This document shows positions 27,422 to 34,123 of a stretch of DNA of 58,099 nucleotides, piece after piece. Origin of the DNA: Sphingomonadaceae bacterium (GTDB lineage Bacteria > Pseudomonadota > Alphaproteobacteria > Sphingomonadales > Sphingomonadaceae); the NCBI GenBank assembly GCA_021732525.1, contig JAKFUU010000014.1:1-58099 (forward strand), read 5' to 3'. The notes below the pieces were generated by a model. The model did no database searches and had not been told where the DNA came from. It saw only the letters and a list, made by a program, of their open reading frames with translations. Made by a program: the position numbers and the translations under genes. Within the stretch, counting starts at the first letter, position 1. Every line of letters starts with the position of its first letter.

Positions 27422-27862
27422 ATGCAGGTTGATTTTTACCAGCTGACCCGTGATCCGGCGGAAAAGATCCTTCCGATTTTGGCCGCCAAGATATTGGCTG
27501 ATGGCGAGCGGTTGCTGGCTGTTAGCGACAGCAAGGCTCAATTGGAGACGATTTCGGACGCCTTGTGGGCGGTGAAGGGCGAGGCGTTCCTCGCCAATGG
27601 GCTTGCAGCCGCCGAGCAGGCGGACGCGCAGCAGCCGATATTGCTGTCGGACCGCGCAGAAGCCGCCAACGAAGCGCGCTTTGTGGCCCTGGCCGACGGC
27701 ATATGGCGCGATGAAGCGCTCACCTTCGAACGCGCATTTTACCTATTTCCCCCCGAACGCACCGATGATGCCCGCGCCGCCTGGCGCAAATTGGGCGAGG
27801 ATGAAAGCATCACGCGCCATTATTGGCGGCAGGATGGCGGCAAATGGATCAAGGGGCCGTAA
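27422..27862 (+). CDS. holC: DNA polymerase III subunit chi
   Basis: Chi links the clamp loader (through psi) to single-stranded DNA-binding protein. The 146-residue protein matches the family start VDFYQLTRDPAEKILPILA, the basic ISDALWA region and the end RHYWRQDGGKWIKGP. The ATG at 27422 follows GAGGAAG. Its place after pepA is typical. No catalytic residues are expected. Confidence 0.92.
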   Translation: MQVDFYQLTRDPAEKILPILAAKILADGERLLAVSDSKAQLETISDALWAVKGEAFLANGLAAAEQADAQQPILLSDRAEAANEARFVALADGIWRDEALTFERAFYLFPPERTDDARAAWRKLGEDESITRHYWRQDGGKWIKGP

Positions 27863-27954
27863 GCAGGCGTTAGCGCAAAAGCCTTGCCCCTAGGCCCAAG
27901 CCCCGCTAAGGGCGCGGCCAACATCTAAACATCACATAAGCGAGGAATTCTCCC

Positions 27955-28377
27955 ATGGCCGTAACACGCACTTTTTCGATCATTAAACCCGACGCAACCC
28001 GCCGCAACTTGACTGGCGCTGTCACCAAGATGCTCGAAGAAGCCGGCCTGCGCGTTGTTGCATCCAAGCGCATTCATATGAGCCGCGAACAAGCCGAGGG
28101 CTTCTACGCCGTGCATAAAGAGCGTTCGTTTTTTGGCGAATTGGTTGACTTCATGATCAGCGGCCCTGTGGTCGTGCAAGTGCTGGAAGGCGAAAATGCG
28201 ATGCAGGCCAACCGCGATATCATGGGCGCGACCAACCCCAAAGACGCAGCGCCCGGAACCATCCGCGCCGAGCTGGCCGAAAGCATCGAGGCAAACACGG
28301 TGCATGGCAGCGACAGCGACGAAAATGCCGCAATCGAGATCGCCTATTTCTTCAACTCCGAAGAGATTGTTGGCTGA
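27955..28377 (+). CDS. ndk: Nucleoside diphosphate kinase
   Basis: Ndk transfers the gamma phosphate between nucleoside tri- and diphosphates. The 140-residue protein has [14 protein letters not shown] at the start. It contains the phosphate-binding [15 protein letters not shown] and the active-site histidine in NTVHGSDS (His117). The ATG at 27955 follows GAGGAA. Length is normal. Confidence 0.98.
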   Translation: MAVTRTFSIIKPDATRRNLTGAVTKMLEEAGLRVVASKRIHMSREQAEGFYAVHKERSFFGELVDFMISGPVVVQVLEGENAMQANRDIMGATNPKDAAPGTIRAELAESIEANTVHGSDSDENAAIEIAYFFNSEEIVG

Positions 28378-28427
28378 TCCCTGTTGACATTCATTTTATA
28401 AATTATGCAAAATCAATTGCTTCGGAC

Positions 28428-28521
28428 CCCTCGCACAAGCGGGGGCATCCCCTGAGGATTAAATTTCGGCGGCTGGCGGTGGATTGATCGGCGATCACTA
28501 TGTTCCCTGCCTTCGCGGGAA
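28428..28521. repeat. Two REP-like hairpins after ndk
   Basis: CCCTCGC-ACAA-GCGGGGG (28428-28445) and TTCCC(T)GC..GCGGGAA (28503-28521) are short GC-rich hairpins, each followed by CATCCC or ATGAC as in the other repeats. There is no T-run, so these are repeats rather than a standard terminator, although they may slow transcription out of ndk. Confidence 0.65.
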
Positions 28522-28722
28522 TGACAATTTGCGGCCTCGATCAATTGTATGACGGCAAATTTGCAAATTCACCCATTATGATGCCGTGACAAGCCTTACA
28601 GTGTTTTTTCTAATATATATCATAAGATATTTTGATTGATGCGGCAACTGTTTGCAATAATCTTGCTTGCTCGTGATATCCGCATCTTGACCTGATAGGT
28701 GCAATCCGATGACGAGTGATAC
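28522..28722 (+). promoter_or_regulatory. AT-rich upstream region of the methylamine cluster
   Basis: This 200-bp gap is clearly AT-richer than the flanking genes (GTTTTTTCTAATATATATCA). It holds a perfect ATATC-ATAA-GATAT inverted repeat at 28617-28630. I would expect the promoter and a regulator site for the 28.7-42 kb cluster here. No clear -35/-10 pair can be called. No regulator gene is present in the cluster, so the controlling protein lies elsewhere. Confidence 0.35.
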
Positions 28723-31221
28723 ATGAAAAATACGGCCCGGGCGGTGGTGATTGGCGGCGGCGTGGTGGGGGTCAGCACGCTCTATCACCTCGCCAAAATG
28801 GGGTGGAGCGATGTCGTCCTGTTGGAGCGCAAAGAGCTGACGTCGGGTTCGACCTGGCATGCGGCAGGCCTGTTGCCCTTGTTCAATCTCAGCTATTCGG
28901 TGGGCAAGCTGCATCAATATTCGGTCGCGCTTTATCCTTCGTTGGAGGCGGAAACCGGGCTGAATGTGGGTTTTTCGCAGGTCACCAATATCCGGCTGGC
29001 GACAACAAAAGACCGGATGGATGAATATCATTATTATGCCGGCGTGGCGCGGACGATTGGGGTGGATGTCAATTTCCTGACCCCTGGTGAGGTCAAGGCA
29101 ATCTGGCCGCTCGCCAATATGGACGGGGTGATCGGCGCGATCCAGCATCCGGATGATGGCTATATCCAGCCCGCTGACCTGACGCAGGCGCTGGCGAAAG
29201 GCGCAAGGCAGCGTGGGGGCACGATTTATCGCAATACAACCGTGATCGCGATCACCCAGCAGGCAAATGGCGAATGGCTGGTCTCGACCGATCAAGGTGA
29301 CATCACTTGCGAACATGTCATTAGCTGCACTGGCAATTTCGCGAGGACGACCGGCGCGATGGTGGGGCTGGATATTCCGGTGATTCCGGTCGAACATCAA
29401 TATATCGTGACCGAACAGCACCCTGCGATCATGGAGCGTAAGCGCCAAGGCCTGCCCGAAATGGGTGTGCTGCGCGAGTCGGACGCAAGCTATTATATGC
29501 GCGAGGAAGCGGGCGGGCTTTTGCTTGGGCCTTATGAGGTCGGCGCACCTGCCTGCTATGTCGATGGGCCAGCGGCGAATAGCGAATATGAGTTGTTCCC
29601 TGACGCCCTCGAACGGCTGGAGCCGTATATCCTCGCCGCGATGCACCGCGTGCCTGCCTTTGGTGAGGTGGGCATCAAGAAAGTTTACAATGGCGCAATC
29701 GCCTATACGCCCGACGGGTCGCCCATCGTTGGCCCGGCGTGGGGCCTCAAAAACTTCTGGCTCAACGAAGGCCATAGTTTCGGCGTCACCGCCGCAGGGG
29801 GCGCGGGTTGGCAATTGGCCCATTGGATTGTTGACGGCGAACCGACCATAGACATGATGGGGGTCGATCCGCGGCGTTTTGGTGATTATGCCGGACGCGG
29901 CTTTTTGATGGAGAAGAATGAAGAGGCCTATGCCAAGGTTTTTACGGTCCATTATCCCGATGAGGAACGTGAAGCGGGCAGGGCATTGCGCCGCACGCCC
30001 TGTTATGACCGGATGAAGGCGCTGGGCGCGGTGTTTGGCAGCGTCTTTGGTTGGGAGCGGCCCAATTGGTTCGCGCCGCCGGGTTATGCGCTCTCCGAGG
30101 CGGATCTCGGCAAGCCCGATGTATTGCTTAATGACAATCATCCGGTGGTGCCCGGCGAGCCGATCCGCGAAAAATGGTCCTTCCGCCGTTCCAACTATTT
30201 CGAACATGTCGGGGCTGAATGTCTGCATGTCAGCAAGCATGTCGGGCTGCAAGATATGAGCGCCTTTGCCAAATGCGCGATATCGGGGCCGGTCGCGGAA
30301 AGCTGGCTGGACCAGCTGTTGACCAATGCCGTGCCCAAGACCATGGGCCGCGTGACGCTGTCTTATCTGCTCACCAGCAAGGGCGGTGTGCGCAGCGAAT
30401 TTACCGTCTATAAAATTGCTCCGCAGCGCTATTATCTCGTCTCGGCGGGGGCTTATGAACGGCATGACCATGATTATTTGCGCAAGGCGATGCCGCGTGA
30501 TGGATCGGTGACGTTCGAACGGCTGACCACGGCAATGGGGGTTTTGGTGCTCGCGGGGCCAAGGTCGCGCGATGTGTTGGCGAAGCTAACCGATGCCGAC
30601 CTGTCGAGCGAAGCCTTCCCCTGGCTGACCGGCAAAAAGATTAGCATTGGCGCGGCGCAGGTTGAAGCATTGCGCGTGAATTTCATTGGCGAGCTGGGTT
30701 GGGAAATTCACCATCCGATCGAAATGCAGAATTACATTTTCGATAAATTGATGGCGGCCGGAGCCGAATTTGGCATCAAGCCGTTCGGCATCCGCGCGAT
30801 GACCGCGATGGCGCTGGAAAAAAGCTACAAGCTGATCCCGCGCGAATTGTCGGTCGAATATTCGGCCTATGAAAGCGGGTTGGAGCGCTTTGTCAGCATG
30901 AAGAAACAGACATTCTATGGCCGTGATGGATTGTTGGCGCATCAGGCGGCAAATGCGTTCGTCACGATGGAAGTGCACGGCGTGACCGATGCCGACGCGC
31001 GCGGGTCTGAGCCCGTCTATCAAAGCAATGAGATTGTTGGCCGCGTCACATCGGGCGGTTTTGGCTGGCGCGTGGGCAAGAGCCTCGCATTGGCAATGGT
31101 GCGGCCCGATCTGGCGGGCGTGGGCGGCGAGTTTGAAATTACGATCCTCGGCACGCGGTACAAAGCGACGATCATCGCGGATTCGCCCTTCGATCCTGAA
31201 AACATGGTATTGAAAGGCTGA
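28723..31221 (+). CDS. FAD-dependent dimethylglycine/sarcosine dehydrogenase-like protein with GcvT domain
   Basis: This flavoenzyme would oxidatively demethylate an N-methylated glycine (most likely dimethylglycine), passing the one-carbon unit to tetrahydrofolate in its GcvT domain. The 832-residue protein has the FAD-binding VVIGGGVVGVSTLYHLAK, then SGSTWHAAGL where His46 matches the covalently flavinylated histidine of dimethylglycine dehydrogenase. A DAO-type domain extends to about 370, and a linker and GcvT-type domains cover about 430-830. The Rieske oxygenase gene follows 4 bp later. Substrate specificity (dimethylglycine versus sarcosine or another N-methyl amine) is inferred from neighbours. 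Confidence 0.88.
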   Translation: MKNTARAVVIGGGVVGVSTLYHLAKMGWSDVVLLERKELTSGSTWHAAGLLPLFNLSYSVGKLHQYSVALYPSLEAETGLNVGFSQVTNIRLATTKDRMDEYHYYAGVARTIGVDVNFLTPGEVKAIWPLANMDGVIGAIQHPDDGYIQPADLTQALAKGARQRGGTIYRNTTVIAITQQANGEWLVSTDQGDITCEHVISCTGNFARTTGAMVGLDIPVIPVEHQYIVTEQHPAIMERKRQGLPEMGVLRESDASYYMREEAGGLLLGPYEVGAPACYVDGPAANSEYELFPDALERLEPYILAAMHRVPAFGEVGIKKVYNGAIAYTPDGSPIVGPAWGLKNFWLNEGHSFGVTAAGGAGWQLAHWIVDGEPTIDMMGVDPRRFGDYAGRGFLMEKNEEAYAKVFTVHYPDEEREAGRALRRTPCYDRMKALGAVFGSVFGWERPNWFAPPGYALSEADLGKPDVLLNDNHPVVPGEPIREKWSFRRSNYFEHVGAECLHVSKHVGLQDMSAFAKCAISGPVAESWLDQLLTNAVPKTMGRVTLSYLLTSKGGVRSEFTVYKIAPQRYYLVSAGAYERHDHDYLRKAMPRDGSVTFERLTTAMGVLVLAGPRSRDVLAKLTDADLSSEAFPWLTGKKISIGAAQVEALRVNFIGELGWEIHHPIEMQNYIFDKLMAAGAEFGIKPFGIRAMTAMALEKSYKLIPRELSVEYSAYESGLERFVSMKKQTFYGRDGLLAHQAANAFVTMEVHGVTDADARGSEPVYQSNEIVGRVTSGGFGWRVGKSLALAMVRPDLAGVGGEFEITILGTRYKATIIADSPFDPENMVLKG

Positions 31222-31225
31222 GCTG

Positions 31226-32434
31226 ATGCACGAGATAATGGCCGCATTGCTCGAAAAGGACCGCAAGGGCTACACCCTTCCGCGCGAGCTTTATGTGAGT
31301 GAAGCGGCTTTCGCGTTCGACACGCAGGTGATGCTGCCATCGGTCTGGCTCTATGCCTGCACCGCAGCGCATGTGAAAAATCCGGGCGATTATTTTCTGT
31401 TTGAAATGGCCAATAATTCGGTCATCATTCTGCGCGGCCGGGATATGCAATTGCGTGCATTTTGGAATAGCTGCCGCCACCGGGGCGCGCGGATATGCCA
31501 TGAGCAAACCGGCCATGCGGCGCGGCTGATGTGTCCTTATCATCAATGGACTTACGGGTTGGACGGCAAACTGCTCGCTGCTCGGAGCATGGCGGAGGAT
31601 TTTGACAAGGGCGAGCATGGCCTGAACCCCGTGGCGTTGGAAAATGTCGGCGGCCTGATTTTCATCTGCATGGCCGATAATCCGCCACCGATTGACCGGG
31701 TAAAGGCCGACATATCCAATCAGATCGCCGTCTATAACCTGGACCGGCTGAAGGTCACGGTGCAGGATGATTATATCGAAGACGCCAATTGGAAATTGGT
31801 GATGGAGAATAATCGCGAATGCTATCACTGCGATGTCGGCCATCCCGAACTGATCTCTGTGCTTGGTACCACTGGCTTTGGCAAGGAGGCGCCCGCCGAT
31901 GACGCGCTCGCGGCCAAACGGGCGGAGTGGCAAAAGCTGGGCATCGACCATGATCTAATCGAATTTCCGGATGGTTGGTGGCACCGGATCGCACGATTGG
32001 CCCTCGCCAATGGTGCGGTGACGCAGTCGATCGATGGCAAGCTTGCCTGCCAGAAACTGATCGGACCGTTTACCAAGCCCGAATCCTCCAGCCTGTCGGT
32101 CTGGACGCAGCCCAATAGCTGGCACCATTTCTGCTGCGACCATGTCGTCACCTTCTCGCTAACCCCGATTGCGGCGGATAAGACCTTGCTGCGCACGAGC
32201 TGGCTGGTGCATGAGGATGCGGTGGAGGGGGTCGATTATGATCCGGGCCATATCGCCGCTTTGTGGCGCAAAACCAATCAGCAGGACGGCTGGTTTTCGC
32301 ATATCAACCATTTGGGGATCGCCAATGACGGCTATACGCAAGGCCCCTATGCGGCGGAAGAAAAGCTGGTTGAGGATTTTAAGGATTTTTACGTGGCTGC
32401 GGCAAAGTCGGCGCTGGCGGATATGCGGACATGA
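31226..32434 (+). CDS. gbcA: Rieske oxygenase, glycine-betaine demethylase type (alpha subunit)
   Basis: Members of this branch use O2 to remove one methyl from a quaternary amine such as glycine betaine, giving dimethylglycine and formaldehyde. The 402-residue protein has the Rieske ligands Cys83/His85 and Cys103/His106 (NSCRHRGARIC, CPYHQWTY). The mononuclear iron histidines are His201 and His206 in NNRECYHCDVGHPEL. The ANWKLVMENNRECYHC stretch is close to GbcA/stachydrine demethylases. Overlaps soxB by ATGA. No reductase partner (gbcB) is in the window. The gene symbol is by similarity only; carnitine or stachydrine could be the true substrate. Confidence 0.85.
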   Translation: MHEIMAALLEKDRKGYTLPRELYVSEAAFAFDTQVMLPSVWLYACTAAHVKNPGDYFLFEMANNSVIILRGRDMQLRAFWNSCRHRGARICHEQTGHAARLMCPYHQWTYGLDGKLLAARSMAEDFDKGEHGLNPVALENVGGLIFICMADNPPPIDRVKADISNQIAVYNLDRLKVTVQDDYIEDANWKLVMENNRECYHCDVGHPELISVLGTTGFGKEAPADDALAAKRAEWQKLGIDHDLIEFPDGWWHRIARLALANGAVTQSIDGKLACQKLIGPFTKPESSSLSVWTQPNSWHHFCCDHVVTFSLTPIAADKTLLRTSWLVHEDAVEGVDYDPGHIAALWRKTNQQDGWFSHINHLGIANDGYTQGPYAAEEKLVEDFKDFYVAAAKSALADMRT

Positions 32435-33684
32435 CGCGGTTTAGCGGCCTCAACTTATTTGCTAAAGCGCTTGGCGGGCATAAGGGCTGGGCCGAACAAT
32501 GGCCCGATGCCGTCCCAAAGCCCGCCTATGATGCGATCATCATCGGCGGCGGCGGGCACGGTCTGGGCGCGGCTTATTATCTGGCGAAGAAATACGGCAT
32601 CAATAATGTCGCTGTGCTGGAAAAAGGGTGGATCGGCGGCGGCAATACCGGGCGGAACACGACGATCATCCGCTCCAATTATCTCTATGACGAAAGCGCG
32701 CATTTGTATGACCATGCGGTCAAGCTGTGGGATGGGCTGAGCCAGGAGCTTAATTATAATGTTATGTATTCCAAACGCGGGGTGATGATGCTCGCGCATA
32801 ATGTCCATGATGTGCAGAGTTTGCAGCGCCATATCCATGCCAACCGGCTGAACGGGGTTGATAATGAGTGGCTCACGCCGCAGGAAGCCAAGGCGTATTG
32901 CCCGCCGCTCAGCATTTCTCCGCAAGCGCGACATCCGGTGCTGGGCGCGGCGTTGCAGCGGCGCGGGGGGACGGCGCGGCATGATAGTGTGGCTTGGGGC
33001 TATGCGCGCGGTGCAGCGGCGCTTGGCGTTGATATCATCCAAAATTGCGCTGTAACGGGCGTGCGGCGCGGCGTAGATGGTGCCGTGGAAGGCGTGGAAA
33101 CATCACGCGGATACATCGCCTCCAAGCGCGTTGGCGTGTCGGCGGCGGGCAATAGCTCGGTCATCATGCAAATGGCGGGGCTTGATTTTCCGCTCGAAAG
33201 CTATCCGCTGCAAGCACTGGTTTCGGAGCCGGTGAAGCCCACCTTTCCCTGCGTTGTTATGTCCAATACCGTCCACGCCTATATGAGCCAGTCGGACAAG
33301 GGCGAGCTGGTCATCGGCGCGGGCACCGACCAATATGTCAGCTATTCGCAGCGCGGCGCGCTGCATATTATCGAACATACGCTGGCGGCAATCTGCGAGA
33401 TTTTCCCGATCTACCGGCGGATGCGGATGCTGCGGACATGGGGCGGGATTGTTGATGTGACGCCGGACCGCTCGCCCATATTGGGCAAAACACCAGTTAC
33501 AGGACTTTATGTCAATTGCGGCTGGGGCACTGGCGGGTTCAAGGCGACGCCGGGTGCGGGCGATCTGCTTGCCTATACAATGGCCAAGGATGAGCCGCAC
33601 CCGATCAACGCGCCCTATAATCTGGACCGGTTCCGGAATGGCCGGTTGATCGATGAAGCAGCGGCGGCAGCGGTGGCGCATTGA
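32431..33684 (+). CDS. soxB: Sarcosine oxidase beta subunit
   Basis: The catalytic flavoprotein subunit of heterotetrameric sarcosine oxidase, which turns sarcosine into glycine with transfer of the methyl group to THF. The 417-residue protein has an FAD motif (AIIIGGGGHGLGAAYYLA), an IGGGNTGRNTTIIRSNY region, and GGTARHDSVAWGYA, where the His is the usual FMN-attachment site. VDVTPDRSPILG and NCGWGTGGFKATPG complete the family pattern. ATGA overlap with the oxygenase gene. A palindromic repeat separates it from soxD. Confidence 0.96.
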   Translation: MTRFSGLNLFAKALGGHKGWAEQWPDAVPKPAYDAIIIGGGGHGLGAAYYLAKKYGINNVAVLEKGWIGGGNTGRNTTIIRSNYLYDESAHLYDHAVKLWDGLSQELNYNVMYSKRGVMMLAHNVHDVQSLQRHIHANRLNGVDNEWLTPQEAKAYCPPLSISPQARHPVLGAALQRRGGTARHDSVAWGYARGAAALGVDIIQNCAVTGVRRGVDGAVEGVETSRGYIASKRVGVSAAGNSSVIMQMAGLDFPLESYPLQALVSEPVKPTFPCVVMSNTVHAYMSQSDKGELVIGAGTDQYVSYSQRGALHIIEHTLAAICEIFPIYRRMRMLRTWGGIVDVTPDRSPILGKTPVTGLYVNCGWGTGGFKATPGAGDLLAYTMAKDEPHPINAPYNLDRFRNGRLIDEAAAAAVAH

Positions 33685-33707
33685 TGACGGGTCCGAGCAG
33701 CTCATCA

Positions 33708-33842
33708 AATCCTCCCCGGAACGGGGAGGTGACGCGGCGAAGCCGTGACGGAGGGGGCCTAGATCTCCGTCGACACAGCTTTATCTCCGACTTGGGACCT
33801 CTCCACCGCGTCGCGGTCCCCCTCCCTGTTCCGGGGAGAATT
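33708..33842. repeat. Degenerate copy of the soxA repeat element
   Basis: It starts with AATCCTCCCCGGAACGGGGA (33708 on) and ends with GTTCCGGGGAGAATT-like sequence, so the ends are imperfect inverted repeats. Inner halves carry GACGCGGCGAAGCCGTGACG and CCACCGCGTCGCGGTCCCCC. At 135 bp and with the same end arms, it is the same family as the 141-bp element inside soxA. It lies between soxB and soxD. Confidence 0.8.
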
Positions 33843-33850
33843 TTGAAATC

Positions 33851-34123
33851 ATGATCCTGATCCACTGCCCCTATTGCGATGAAAAGCGCCCCGAGATTGA
33901 GTTCGCCAATGCGGGGCAGGCGCATGTCGTGCGGCCCGTTGACCCTTCAACCTATGATGATGCGCAGTGGGAAGCCTTCCTGTTCATCCGTGCCAATCCG
34001 CGCGGGCGGCATCATGAACGCTGGCGGCATATCCATGGTTGCGGTCGTTTCTTCAACGCGGTGCGTGATACGGTGACTGATAAGTTTGAAGCAACCTACA
34101 AAGCCGGGAAGCCGCGCCGATGA
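33851..34123 (+). CDS. soxD: Sarcosine oxidase delta subunit
   Basis: The small zinc-binding subunit of the heterotetramer. The 90-residue protein shows the zinc ligands in HCPYCDEKRPEIEF (Cys6, Cys9) and RHIHGCGRFFNAVRDT (His and Cys near residues 59-63). ATG at 33851, stop overlaps soxA start by ATGA. Gene order soxB-soxD-soxA-soxG is the standard one. Confidence 0.94.
   Translation: MILIHCPYCDEKRPEIEFANAGQAHVVRPVDPSTYDDAQWEAFLFIRANPRGRHHERWRHIHGCGRFFNAVRDTVTDKFEATYKAGKPRR

Noticed and set aside
28576-30471. 631-codon open frame on the minus strand
   Set aside because: It is wholly antisense to the well-supported dehydrogenase gene at 28723-31221, shows no recognisable motif, and such antisense frames are common in this codon usage.
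34117-34120. Frameshift or pseudogene in soxA due to the repeat
   Set aside because: The reading frame is open through the whole 141-bp element, and both flanks match the SoxA family.
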